From Canna indica (Eukaryota > Streptophyta > Magnoliopsida > Zingiberales > Cannaceae): a stretch of 64,000 nucleotides of DNA. Below, piece by piece: positions 46,959-59,840 of the stretch. Position numbers and translations under genes: made by a program. Position 1 is the first letter of the stretch. The number at the start of each line of letters is the position of its first letter. Below the pieces are notes generated by a model that searched no databases, had not been told where the DNA came from, and saw nothing but the letters and a program-made list of their open reading frames with translations. The stretch lies in assembly GCA_034359265.1 (NCBI GenBank), contig CP136890.1:1242501-1306500 (forward strand). The letters run 5' to 3'.

Positions 46959-48170
46959 CTTTAATTTATTGGGAGTACTGTTGGTTCGGTCAACTATTAG
47001 AACTTTCAGGTTTAAATAAAGGTTGGAGAACAAAAGTGAGATTTCTTGGTTGGAGAAGTCAACTTCATTTATGGCTAGATCGTGCAGTTTACATTTGAAT
47101 TTTTTTCTTATGTATAACACAAAAATCATGCATTGAATAATACAACAAGGTCCTTCTTTTGTTAATCTAATTTAGCAAAAGAAGGCGCAGAACTTTTAAT
47201 TTATGGCCGTGTGGCCCGTATAGGGCTGTTCATGGGTCAAATCCGACCCAATGAACCCAAAAACTCGACCCGAACCAATCGGGTCGGGTCGGGTCGGGTA
47301 ATCGGGTCGGGTCAGGTTCAAATTTTTGAAACCCGATTATAATCGGATCGGGTCCGGGTTTCAATCTTTAAAATCCGATGACTCGAGATCCGACCCGATT
47401 ATTCGGATTTTATATAATTTTTAATTATTTTTAAAATATTTATATTTAAAAATATTTATTTTTTATTATTTTTTTTTAAAAAAAATAAAAATTATTATTA
47501 AAAAATTATTTTTTACCTAAACGGGTAAACCCGACTACGCGACCCGACCCGACCCGACCTGATTATATTTGGTCGGGTCGGATCGATTTTTCCCTTAAAC
47601 TCGACCCGTGAACACCCCTAGGCCCTTATGTGAGGCTGATCTTTTTCTCATCACTTGGGATAAAGAGCTATGAAATAAAAGATGAATTTTAATTTTTAAT
47701 TTTTAATTTAAATTAGGAAAATCAACATTTATAAATATAAAATTAATAATGTATTTCGTATACATCAATATCATGTTTGAAAAAAGAATCATACATCACA
47801 TCATACCATGTCCAACCACCAAGAGCTCGGAATTAAGATAAAACTTACTGCGAGTGAAGTCAATAACGCTATTAATAGTGACCCAACTCGGATGATGCAA
47901 ATTGCCGAGCAGCTGGACATCCCAACCGTTCGTAGGAGGCTCGGGAATGTCTTCGTGGTCTGATGGATCAATTCATTCATTTTCTCGCTAATCTCAAAGC
48001 AACTTAATTAATTAGTTTTCTAAATTGCATCGATATATCAACCTGTACTAATTGTACTACCACCACTACTACTACCGCAGAACTTGGCGCACGAGCCATG
48101 CGCGTGCATGGTGGGCGATTACTACACGTGGGAAAGAAAGAATCCTCGCCGCCAGGCAAACTAGTTCTTC
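46959..48170 (+). other. Spacer between A3 and B2, with a MITE
   Basis: 46959-47220 and 47621-47768 continue the A1-type 3' flank. From 47769 the sequence matches 35277-35397 and then 38148-38480, upstream of psi-B1. So this is the uninterrupted A-to-B junction of the cluster. Confidence 0.6.
47221..47620. mobile_element. hAT-type MITE rich in GGGTCGGGTC
   Basis: The termini TAGGGCTGTTCATGGGTC and, reverse-complemented, TAGGGGTGTTCACGGGTC form an imperfect inverted repeat. An 8-bp duplication with one mismatch (ggcccgta and ggccctta) flanks 400 bp. The A1 flank lacks the insert (ttatggccgtatgtgatg). Inside are runs of cgggtcgggtcgggt and their complement around an AT-rich middle. Non-coding. 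Confidence 0.75.
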
Positions 48171-48177
48171 TTAATTC

Positions 48178-48185
48178 TTATATAC
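48178..48185 (+). promoter_or_regulatory. Candidate TATA box of gene B2
   Basis: TTATATAC lies about 95 bp before the ATG at 48278. The bases carrying it are missing from psi-B1. Confidence 0.4.
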
Positions 48186-48277
48186 TTGTTTTATCTGGGA
48201 AGCATGCGCTCGAGGTGTTCGTTGGATTGACAAAGACGAAGATGAGCTGCTGCTCTACTGGATCGTCGGCGCCGGAG

Positions 48278-51200
48278 ATGGCAGCTTGGCTGTTCATTGT
48301 TTTTGTGGGCGTCGTCGTCGCACACCATGTCAGCGATGAGCCAAGCACCCGAGGTACGTAGTTAAGCTCACAAATCTACTGTTCCCTTTTCCCTCTCTGC
48401 GCTTCTTGATTTCTTTGTATACCTTTAAATTATATAATCTCTCTTTTACGTGAAAGGTTTGAAAATTAAAGCAAGTATGTATGAATAACTAAACATCTAA
48501 AAATTAATTAATATTATTTTGTAAGGACGCGTGTTCTTTGAATTAATATATATATATATAGTTAATTATTCTGATACGTGTGACTAAATCGATGGATCGA
48601 CCTCGCAATCTCGCAGACTTCATAAGCATCGATTGTGGAAACACTGGAGATTACACCTACACAGATGAAAGCACAGACATATCGTACACCACCGACGACA
48701 AATACATCGACGCCGGAGAAACTCACACAGTCTCAGCTAATTACTCTTTCCAGCTCCCCAAACACCTGCAAACCCTTCGAAGCTTTCCCAGTACCAGCAG
48801 CTCTGCCTCAGCTCGGAACTGCTACACCATGCCGGTGGCCAAAAACGAGCAGTACCTTCTGAGAGCAACCTTCTTGCACGGCAACTACGACGGCTCGCGA
48901 AGCACCGGCGGTGGCGCACAGCCGCCGCTGCAATTTGATCTCCACGTGGACGTCAACTTCTGCAAGACTGTAAACATCACGGATCCGTCGACGGCCTACG
49001 CTGTGGAGGTCCTCGCCGTGGCTTTAGCAGATGACATATCGGCTTGCCTGATAAATACGGATTCCGGCACGCCTTTCATATCGGCTCTGGAGTTGAGGCC
49101 ATTGCAGGATGTTCTTTATTCTTCTATGAATCTGAGCCAGTATCTCGTCCTCTTCCTCCGACTCAACCTGGGAACGACAACGGACCAAGTAATAAGGTGA
49201 GCGGCATTAATTAATTGATTGATAAATGACGTGATAAGTAGTTGTTAATTCGCATATATACCTGCGGCTGCAGGTATCCCGACGACCGCTATGACCGGCT
49301 CTGGGACCCCTTCAGCTTCTGGTCCGACAGGCTCAATTTCCAGCCCGCGTTGACCTCCATTACCACCAACCAAACCGTGGTGATCGACCCCGGTAGCAAT
49401 GGCGCGTTCGAGGTGCCGTCGGCAGTCATGCAAACAGCGGCCGTCCCCCTAAATTCCACCATGCTTGACTTCTCCTGGGACTTCGACGGTTCCGGCTCCC
49501 GCGTGAATGCCTTCTACGCCTACCTCCACTTCGCGGAGCTTCAGCCGGACAGCTCGCGGACACTCGACATTTACCTCAATGGCGCCAAGTTATACTCCAA
49601 CGTCACTCCGCCCTACCTCATGTCTACCACCCAGGGCAGCAAAGCCCCCTTGGCGCAGAGCCCGCGCTACCAATGGGTTCTCAACTCGACGGTCCCATCC
49701 TCCCTTCCCCCAATCCTCAACGCGCTCGAGGTCTACACGCCGATGCGACTCACTGAAACCCTGACCGACTCCGACGACGGTACGTTGTAGTTTTTTTACC
49801 CCTGATTACTACCCATGAGTTATGCGTAGGATAAGTGGATAACCATCAAGTTCCCAGAAATCTTCATAAACGAAGGAACCTTCTTGGAGGATATATATTT
49901 ATGTGATATGTTTTTACTCTGTTGTGATAATTTTATTGAGCAAAGATCAGTTGTTACCATACATGGATTTTTATTCTAATGGTTGTTCTTTTGGGAATCA
50001 GTCATCGCCATTAGGCATATCAGGGACGAGTATAGAGTGACAAGAAACTGGATGGGAGATCCATGTACACCAACTCAGTATGCTTGGAAAGGCTTGAACT
50101 GTAGCTATGGTCAATCAACAAGGATCACAACCATGTGAGATTACAAATTGAACTTAAACCATTACAGAACATGGAATATCAATTTACAATCTATTAAGCA
50201 CCATTTCTGACATACTTAAAATATCTTGCAGAGATCTATCTTCAAGTGGATTAAATGGCTATATATCGCCTTCTTTTACATTGCTTTATGCAATAGAGAA
50301 ACTGTAAGTGCTACTTTCTTTTCGGCTTTCTTGAAGGGCCTGTTTAGCCCAGCATAAGAAAAATTTTAGAAAAAATGTAAAACCACCTAGTATCTTGTTC
50401 TATAAAGTCATGCCCATTAGTTTGTCATTAAACAATGTTCTTTTATAATTTATAACTGTTATCTCTAACATTTTTTCAACCGAACATTAGCTCTAGTATT
50501 TGGCTGTCACAATCATGTGATATTACAACAGTAAGCTGGATATGCATCCTTGCACCTATAAATGCATCCAGTAGGTTCACCATGGTGTTAATTCTGAATC
50601 TTGCAGTAGATATATTTTCCTGAATGTTCATTCACTATACAATAGTAACTTTTTACATATTTCATCAATCATCATGACAACACATACCAACTACTTCTAA
50701 TTACCTTAATCCTAAAATAAATAAAAATTATGGTTTATTATGGATATAATATTATAATGTTGTTACCTACTAAGGATGGTGGATCAGGCTATCAGGAACC
50801 ATTGTGGCATTGTGCATATATTGAATTGACTATTACTAAGTACATTGTTAATGCTTTATGATTTTCCACATATTTTGTCATTATTAACATATCTTGTTGC
50901 TTTCAGTTTGCCATGAGCTTAAGAATCAGTAATTACTTGAACACATGATATTTAATTTCAGTGACTTGTCTGACAACAACGTAACAGGATCAATACCTGA
51001 TGAGCTAGGAAAATTGCCAACACTCAAATTTTTGTGAGTATCACAATGCCCTAAGTTTAGATTCATGAAAAAGATTTTTTTTTTAAGTGTAAGTCTAATT
51101 TATTTTTTTATTGCCTTTCTGCAGAAATTTGACAGGAAACAATCTTACTGGAAATGTTCCTGCTTCTCTGCTTCAAAAAAGAGAACAAGGGATGTATTTA

Positions 51201-54200
51201 GGGTTTGTTCCTCTCTGGTAGATCTTAACATGCATTGTTATCACTGGGACAAAACCTTACTTTTCAAACTCTAATATACTAGTCTATGAAGAAAGCCCTG
51301 AGCCATCTCAGGAAATGGATGGGAAGCAATTAAAATGCGACTTCCCTTCTCCTACAATGATATAGTCCTGGGCTAGTGTCAAAGAGTGCATGAGAAACTT
51401 GTCAATTGCAGTGTTTGCTTTGTATTTTTTTTGTTTGATTGATGCTTTTGGTTGGCCCTGAAATACAAATTTGATATTGGAAACTAACCTAGCTACTTAA
51501 TTTTCTAAGCCATGGTAACTTAACGCTGTGGTAAATTAATATGAGATTGTTCGTATCTTCTTCTTCCGGGATCCTTAATAACCATCTGTGATATTATAGT
51601 GCCTTTTTGCTTGTTACTGTGTTTTTCAGCCTCAACTTTTTTACTAACCATTTCCCTTTGTATGTTATTTTCAGAGAGTTGCATTCTGTGTGGAGGTATC
51701 ATGTATAGTTTAAATTCACTAATGAAACAAAAGTACAATGGACGAATGATGGTATAGATTATCATGATACTAAACAAAGAAGATGTTGTAAGGTCGAGAT
51801 TATATCATAGATTTAGATAAAGGTGTCGATTGACTTTTATGTATTTTTATTCTCATGCCATTGCCATTACTGTATTCTTCTCTATTTTACGCAATTTATT
51901 TTCACCCTTGGACTGTGAAGTTATATGTAGCAAAAGCTAGATCACTTCTAACAGATAATAATGTCAAATTATAAAATGTGTTGCTAGATTTGATGGCAAT
52001 CCTTATCTTTGTACTGGTGTAACTCCATGTGAGGGAATTCCTGAAGATGGAAAATCAAAGAAGCTTGCGACACCTATTATTGTGATTCTATGTGTTATTT
52101 CTGTTCTGCTGCTACTTGTGGTCATATTCGTGGTGTGGAAACTGAGAAAGTCGCAAGGCATGTGTTTCTGATAGAAATTTTTATTTTCTACTTTCTTTCA
52201 ATTTGAATTAAAGTTCACCTGTAGCAGGAAAGAAATAGTTTCTTAATCCTTGTGTGACTTGCATCCTATGCGACCATGTTATACTTGGAAAGCTCAAAAA
52301 CATGTCTCCCTGGACCAGGTAATATCTCCAAATTAGTAAAGGGACGTCGAGATAATCCATTGCAACTTGAGAACCGACAGTTCACGTACAAGGAACTGGA
52401 GACAATAACCAACAAGTTTAAGGATGACATCGGAAAAGGAGCATTTGGCATTGTATATCATGGTTGCTTAGAAGATGGTACTCAAGTTGCAGTCAAGCTG
52501 CGCTCTCAGTCATCATCACAAGGCACTAAAGAGTTTTTAGCTGAGGTAATTAGTTCATTGCTAGTTAGAACAGTGGTATATTAGATGAATTTTGATTTGC
52601 AATAATATGTCTCTAAGGAGATTGACAAATGTTTCTTTTATGGAAACTTATTTGTGTTTTGCATTCTTGATGTACCGTAAAAGATAGCAAATTGAAGCAA
52701 TGAATTCCAGTTATGATTTTTTTGGTTGTATATGGAATTAATTTGTTTGAACTTTTTTCTTTGAGGAAATTTATTTGAACTTATTGACCGCACTCCTTCG
52801 CTTTTTAAAGATATTATTTCTCTTATACATATCATCTTGGTTATGCTAATGCATGTCTTCTTAAATCCTGGATCTAATGATGCTAATTCTCATTACAGGC
52901 CCAGAATTTGATCAGAATCCATCACAGAAACCTTCTTTCTTTAGTTGGCTATTGCATGGATGGTGATCATCTGGCACTGGTCTATGAGTTCATGCCTCTG
53001 GGAAGCCTACACAATCATCTCAGAGGTAATGAATCCTGAAAGTATAATGATTTGTAATAGGTTTTTCTATGATTTGTAATCGTACAACTCTTTTTTGCAC
53101 CATTAGATTTCTCTTTAAGGAAACTAACTAAATTGGATGTTACCATGTTAGTCTGAGGTGTTCCCGAGTCGAATGTGGCATTCTCTACAATATTTCATGC
53201 CCAAGTTTGTTTCATAACTTGATCACTAAGAATAGTATAATCTGCATAGAAAGTTGAATTGACAAATTTTTGCATAGAAAACACTTTGCACTACATGTTT
53301 CTTTAATAAACTATATATGAACTTTTCATCGACTTCTTTATTTGTCTTTAACAGATAAAACCCGTAGTGCAACTGCTTTGAGTTGGGGACAGCGTCTACA
53401 GATTGCTGTGGACGCCGCACAAGGTTTGACATTAATGATGCATAACAATTATCTATCCTGCCCCATTCAAGCTTTCTGTACTGTCCATTTTACTTCAAAT
53501 GATGTGCAGGACTGGAATATTTGCACAAGGGATGCAAACCACCACTAGTTCATAGAGATGTGAAGACTTCAAACATCCTGTTGAGTGAGAGCCTAGAAGC
53601 CAAAATAGCTGATTTTGGTTTGTCCAGGGCTTTCCGGAGCGATGTTGATAGTCATGTATCTACTACCGTGGTCGGTACACCGGGATACCTTGATCCAGAG
53701 TATGTCATGGATTATCCTTATATCTCTTTCTTTTTTCCGCATATTCATAGGCAGCTTGAGAATTTTAGCCATTTAGGAATTGAAAGCATCAACCCTACTC
53801 TTCTCACACGCACGCACATCTCAAGTTATCAGTTGATCAGAAAGTCTTAATCTGCACTAAACTGCTTAAAATACACATGGATTATCAAAGGAGACAAGAC
53901 ATCTGCAAGACTTTAAATGCCATAGTCAAAAGAAAAGCTTCTACTTCCACTTGTGGAAAAAACATTATTGCTCTGTCCTAAACTATGGATCATACTACAG
54001 GATTACTATCATTCTCAAAGTGTGTTTATGTTGTGTCACTTCTAGTCTCTTTTCAAGTTATAGTTTCATTTTTTAAAGCACCCCGTTAAGGAAAACAGAA
54101 AGTAAGCTAATTCATAGTGTTGTTTTCATTTAGGTACTACTTTAGCTACCAACTCAGCGAGAAGAGTGATGTTTATAGCTTTGGGGTGGTACTATTGGAG

Positions 54201-54575
54201 CTTATCACTGGCCAACCTCCTGTTCTAAAAGTTCCTGAAAATAATACTTTGATTCAATGGGTGCACCAAAGGCTTGGGACAGGGAATATCGAGGATGTTG
54301 TGGATGCAAACCTACAAAACCAATATGATGTGAACTCCATCTGGAAAGTTGCCGATATAGCATTTAGATGCACATCGCGAATCTCCCATCAAAGGCCGAC
54401 TATGACTGATGTAGTGTTGGAGCTCAAGGAGTGCTTGGCGCTCGAGACTGCACGCGAGAGGTCGGAGTTGCCTTATCTAAATAACAAGAGCATAGACGCA
54501 GAATCTACCGGAATGAGTCAGACTAGTGCATATGAAATAGATCATTTTTCAGGGATTTCTCCAGCAGCAAGGTAA
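48278..54575 (+). CDS. Malectin-like/LRR receptor kinase B2, complete
   Basis: Exons: 48278-48353, 48617-49196, 49274-49779, 50002-50134, 50232-50303, 50962-51033, 51125-51202, 51988-52157, 52319-52545, 52899-53025, 53355-53423, 53510-53699, 54134-54575; 2742 nt, 913 residues. The signal peptide [20 protein letters not shown] is followed by the malectin-like domain ([20 protein letters not shown] to [12 protein letters not shown]), GDPC ([16 protein letters not shown]), LRRs ([19 protein letters not shown]) and a membrane span ([20 protein letters not shown]). The kinase has [28 protein letters not shown] and [11 protein letters not shown], so it is likely an active RD kinase at the plasma membrane. 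Intron positions are the same as in A3. Exon 8 ends at a GC donor (CAAG then GCATGT), the only non-GT site. The malectin exons are clearly GC-richer than those of A3. The start is the only ATG giving a signal peptide in phase. Confidence 0.9.
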
Positions 54576-55702
54576 ATAGGTAATGTCATAACAAATTCTA
54601 TATCTTGTACTTTTTCAGACTTCCCAGAAGCTTTCTTTAGCTTAGTATAGCTTCCAGTTTGTAAAACCAAAGTTTGAAACTTATCAGCTTGCATAAACCT
54701 TGTCTACATACTGACATTAATTTGGGAATTAAGCTTGCATAAACTTATCAGCTTGCATAAATTCTATATTTAGTCATGGCAAATTGGATGTTCCTTTCAT
54801 TTTTGGCAGTTGAAATGGATATTTCTTTTACTTAGAAAGCTCTGCTGAACTTTCAAATCACTACAAGTCTAGGCATGTGAATAATGCAACGTGAGAGCAG
54901 GAAATTAAGCTCCACCTTCATTTGTGCTGGTAGACAAGAACGACTGCAACCTCTATTTTCTGCTCACTTTCTTTGATTTTTAAGCACCATCAAATGGTGA
55001 AAAGTCATAGGAAATTAATTAGGAAATAAAATCAGCTTCCAGTAATTTAAAGTATATTCTAATTAATTAACGTAGTCTTTCTGGATAATACAATTATTGA
55101 CCTTGTTCATTTCTCTGGATATTTCAACCCCTCTTAATGAATCAACAGGGAGTATCTCTTAAAGTCACAATGAACCGATATGATGATGAGCACAACCGAA
55201 GCTTCCACGAAGCTGATGCTGACACTTTCAAACTAATAAACAAATCTGATTCGCTGTAAGCCAATTTCAAAATTGTTGGCTTCATAATGAATAATGGAGG
55301 AGGAGAAAGACCAAGTGGGTCAATAAAGAAACATAGGATTGACAGAATCTGCCATGGCCATGTTTGTTTACCTCATCTGCTTTGAACGGGCGTCCCCCAT
55401 TTCTTCCCCAGCCATGCATGTTTCATGATCTCTGGGCAACTAGTCTTGCTGACCAATCATCATGCACCACAAAACTCGCGCCCATTTCATTCCCAGATAA
55501 TTTTCCATCACAAAAATCTCATGTTTGTACGAACAGTAAACTGCAATGTGATATTTCATACTTTCGATTTGAGGCAATGAAGTTAAAACATGATGAACTA
55601 ATGAAGAACTATACTCTACGTATATATATAATCATGAACGAACGCTACACTAATATAATTTTCCTGGCTAAATTACTTTCACTCGTAGCATGAACGACTC
55701 TG
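54576..55702. other. Spacer between B2 and the MYB gene, no gene
   Basis: Both neighbours end here (convergent genes). It contains a near repeat of agcttgcataaacttatcag (54687-54760). No conserved coding sequence is recognised. Confidence 0.5.
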
Positions 55703-56659
55703 CTAGCTATGAGTGTATGCCATGGTCTCAGAAGTAGGCCAAAAGGAGCCGGGAGACACCTCCTCCAGCTTCTCCTCACCCCCATTAATGCCGTCGAGAA
55801 GGTCACGAAGAAATCCGAAATCAAGCTCCGAGAGCAGCAAGTCATCTTCTTCAATACCAGCTTGTCCACCTGCAGACCAATTCTTGTAGCTGTTGCTGCG
55901 GCCGTCGTCGACTGTGACAGTCGACGACGAAGCTGCCGAGGCTTCTTCGTGAGAAGAGAGGAATGGAGAAGGTTGTGAGTAGAACTTGCGGGCGAAGTCC
56001 TCCGTGAGCGCAGAAATAGACTCCATTTCGTAAGTCTCAGCTCTAACCAGAGGAGGAGTTGTAGTTGTTGAAGGTCTGCGGATGAGAATGGGGTTTGAAA
56101 TGGATAGATTGGGATCTGGCCTTGTGATCAGCTTTTTCTTGAGCTTGGTGTTCCAGTAATTCTTCACATCGTTGTCGGTTCTTCCACGCAGATGAGAAGC
56201 GATGATAGACCACCTAATCAATCACACCGTAGCTGATTAATTAGACAAACGGAGTGGATTATTGATTCAATTAACAATGAGAAGCTCCATTAGTTTAATT
56301 TTACCGGCTCCCGAGTTTCCTGTAAAGACTGCAAATGATGTCGTCTTCCTCCTCCGTGAAGCCACCGTGCCTGATGTCAGGCCGGAGATAATTCAGCCAT
56401 CTCAAGCGGCAGCTCTTGCCGCACCGATTCAAGCCTGATGAATCAATGAAGTGAGATTAACTTCTATACAAGATGGAAAAAGAAAGAAAGTGATTTATGT
56501 AACGAAGTAGATCGATGAATGACCTGCTTTGTGGGGCAAAGCAATCCAGTTATCGCCGGTGCCATACTTGCCGATGTAGTTCTTGAGGACTGCGTCCTCC
56601 TCCGGCGACCACGGCCCTCTCTTGACGGTGACCTTGTCACAGCACGGCGCTCTCCCCAT
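55703..56659 (-). CDS. R2R3-MYB transcription factor (RAX/MYB36-type group)
   Basis: Exons on the minus strand: 56659-56524, 56434-56305, 56213-55703; 777 nt, 258 residues. The start [20 protein letters not shown] is the standard R2R3 opening. R2 runs to [19 protein letters not shown]3 has [40 protein letters not shown] and WNTKLKKKL, with Phe in place of the first R3 Trp. Exon sizes 136 and 130 and the intron inside R3 (after SR) are the common plant MYB pattern. The GSRWSII and [12 protein letters not shown] words fit the subgroup containing RAX and MYB36, which control axillary meristems or Casparian-strip genes. The C-terminus is Ser-rich and acidic ([20 protein letters not shown]), probably the activation region. 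It acts in the nucleus. Exact orthology is not settled. Confidence 0.9.
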
Positions 56660-56746
56660 CCTCCTCCGCCGAAGAACCTTCTTGATATTGTATTAGCTAC
56701 GGAGAAGGTAGACTTGACCTGGTACGACCATATATGCCTTGCCTGT

Positions 56747-56758
56747 GTATATATAGAT
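56747..56758 (-). promoter_or_regulatory. Candidate TATA box of the MYB gene
   Basis: The minus strand reads ATCTATATATAC, about 90 bp upstream of the ATG at 56659. Confidence 0.5.
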
Positions 56759-58928
56759 TACAGAAAGAGAGTCTCCTTCTTCATTGACAAGATAATTCAC
56801 TTGCAAATTAAGAGGATTTGCATGAACTAAGTCAATCTTTGCTTTGCCATCTACTGTGCACCACTTAGTTGGAAAACTAATTAATTATCCAGAACCAAAA
56901 TCAACGAAAGCTCTTGCTAATGTTACAAGTTATAACAAGTCCAATCCTGATGACATATAAAGTTATAACCCCAGAAAGCACCCATTCTCCTGTCTCAATC
57001 TCTGAGTTGGTCTGTGAGTTAGAGTCACACACTCACACCTATAGCATATTTTTGGCTTGAGAGGAATAATGAATCCATAAATTGATGCACCGGACCACCT
57101 TGACTAATAATTTCATACCTCTAATGGTTGTGTCCAGCTCAATATATATTTTTGTCTTTGTACGAAGCAGTCTCAATGGAGACATTTTTAGTTTATATAT
57201 TTTTTGACTGATTAAACCATAAAGATTTAAACATGCAAGAATAGTAAGTAGAAAGTAATGTATGTGGAGGTACGCGTCTTCACCGTCGTCATCCCCAGAC
57301 TGGGGAAAAGGCAACCTCATATATCGCTGCCTCATATAAATGTGTACAGTTCAGAAAGAGTGTGAACCAGAGAAGAAGAAGAAATGGAAAGGAAATGAGA
57401 CGATGATGCGAGGATGCATGCAATGCTTTGTGATTTGTGTTTGTCTCTACTCTTCCATCATTATCGAGTATCGACTGCTTCGAACTTGGTCAAAGGCCAC
57501 CGAAAGAAAGTATCAAGGTTTTAATGGTAGTGCGCTCCTGCGCTGGGCTTTATGTATCTAGATTTTGTTGACTTCGTACTCTTTCTTGCATTGATCAAAT
57601 ATTATTGAAGTTTCTTAGTAGATAAATGAATATATTGAACAAATTGGAATTGTGATGGTGAGTTCTTAATTGCCATCACAAGTATTCGATGCTACATAAC
57701 TATCAAAGGGCCTGGAGATCTTTCATTAGTTTGACTTTTACAGTGCTTTTATGTTTTTTAGCTCAGTAGTTTTATGGATTAATCAACTAGATGCACTTGC
57801 ATTTGAAAAAAGGACAAGATTGACTTGGGCATTTGTTTGCAGTTCCAAGGAGAGCTCTTCTCTTTTAACGAAAAGCCAACATGCAAATTTAAGCTAACTA
57901 TTTTCATAATTAATTAATTTTAGCACATATTTTTGTCAATGATATATATATATATATATAGATCATCTGAATTGGTGTTTGGATAAGAATTTGGCGTAGA
58001 TATAGATGGGTTGAATGCAAATTAATAATAGATTTAGTGATAAAAGGTCAAGTACTAAATAAGTCCACCTCAAATGGATAAATTCTGAAGCTTTTTATCC
58101 AACTTGGATAATATTTGTTCTTGATGGTCACAATTTGTTTAATTCCTACGGGCGATCATCAACTATTGATATAGTCGTTGCTAAGAGTGGCAACTTAGCA
58201 ACAGATGCTTCAACCTTTGCTAATGGGTAACAAAATATGAATTTTGCGACGATTTTGCAACTATAGAGTTACACATGTGATGGTCAAGCGATAGTTGCAC
58301 TACTCTATTGCTGATAACTAATTATTACAAACGACTTTGCAATGGTCTATCTAAGCTATTGGTGATAATAGAATTTATTTTTGCATGTCGCGGGCGTGCC
58401 CTTCCCTTCTCTTCTTCACTACTATCCTTGCCCTTTTTTCTTTAGTCGGTCTCTCACCCGTTGTTGTCATTGTCCGTTGCCTGCTTCGAAGCCTCGTCGT
58501 CGCGAATCCATGTTAGTAATATATTTGCAGCATGTTTATTATTTTTTTGCCCCTTTAATTTTCGACAAAAATCTTATTTTAGGGTTTGGGCAAGGTTTCA
58601 ACCAGCTAGAACTATAGTTAATTAGGGTTAAGTTAATGAAGTAGGGATTAATTAAATTAATTAAATATTAATTAGATTTTATTATAATAATTATATTTAT
58701 ATATTTATAATTATATTTAATATGAAATTATACAAATTAAAATTAATATAATATATGTGAAATTAGATCAATTATAAAAAAAGTATATATATATATATAT
58801 ATATAATATAAAATTAAATATAATTTAAATAAATATAACAATATACATTATATAATTATAAGTCATATAATATATTTGTATAACTAAACTATACGGAATT
58901 ATATAAATTATCAGTTTATATTAATTAT
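56759..58928. other. MYB upstream region and AT-rich spacer, no gene
   Basis: Only short frames occur. 58130-58330 holds gcaactta/ttgcgacgattttgc phrases of the kind found in plant CACTA-like non-autonomous elements, but no termini are seen. (TA)n runs occur at 57941-57960 and 58784-58804. Confidence 0.4.
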
Positions 58929-59840
58929 GGGATTTTAGGAAGAGAAAAATTCTCAAAATCGAAATTGAGTAGATCGAATACTCATTTTACCCCTAGGCCG
59001 CATTGGTTAGGAATTTAAATATAATATATATATATATATATAATTTTAATTTATAAAAAAATTATAATAAAATTGAGGTGTTAAAATTTACAAAATATAT
59101 ATTTCAAACTTTTTAATTCATTAAAGACTTTTGCAAAAATCTATAAAATTAAATTTAAATTAAAAATTATGAAATATTTTTGATGAAAAATATTTTTTTA
59201 AACCACAACACATATTTCATTAATTAAAATTATTATTTTAAATTATAAAATTATTATAAACTTTGGGCAAAAGTCTCCAATATATTAGAGACTTTCACTC
59301 AAAGTCTATAAATTTAAATTTAAAATAAAAATACTAAAATATTATTTATCCAAAATATTTTCATAAACTCCAAAACATCTTTTTATATCACATGTATATA
59401 TTTTTGTGAATTAAATTTTATTTTTTATAATTAAAAATTATTATAAATAAAAGTAACTCATTAGAGACTTTTGTACAAAATTTATAATAATTTCATAATT
59501 TTTTTAAAAAAATATTTGAATTCATAAAATAATTTTTTAATAATACAAAATATCTATTATGATCGAAAAAAATATTTTACATCAGAATATTTCATAATTT
59601 TTAATTTTAATTTATAGACTTTATGCAAAAAAATTTAATGCATTAAAGAGTTTGAAAATATATTTTTTATACTCTAATATCTCATTTTTATCATAAAAAA
59701 TATTTTATAAATCTAAATCATTTTTTAAATATTTTTTATTTAATTTTTTTACCAAAGTCTCTAATCAATTAGAGACTTTGGCCCAGAGGTAAAACAAGTA
59801 TCCAATCCACTAAATTTCGATATTAAAAATTTTAATTCCC
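58929..59840. repeat. AT-rich foldback element with internal reiterations
   Basis: The left arm (58929-58999, with atcgaaattgagtagatcg, atact and ttttacc) is the imperfect inverse of the right arm (59781-59840). Between them a word of the type attagagacttt followed by aaagtctataaa recurs at about 59105, 59270-59310, 59462 and 59760-59780, in extremely AT-rich DNA. No frame. The element class is unknown. Confidence 0.5.
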
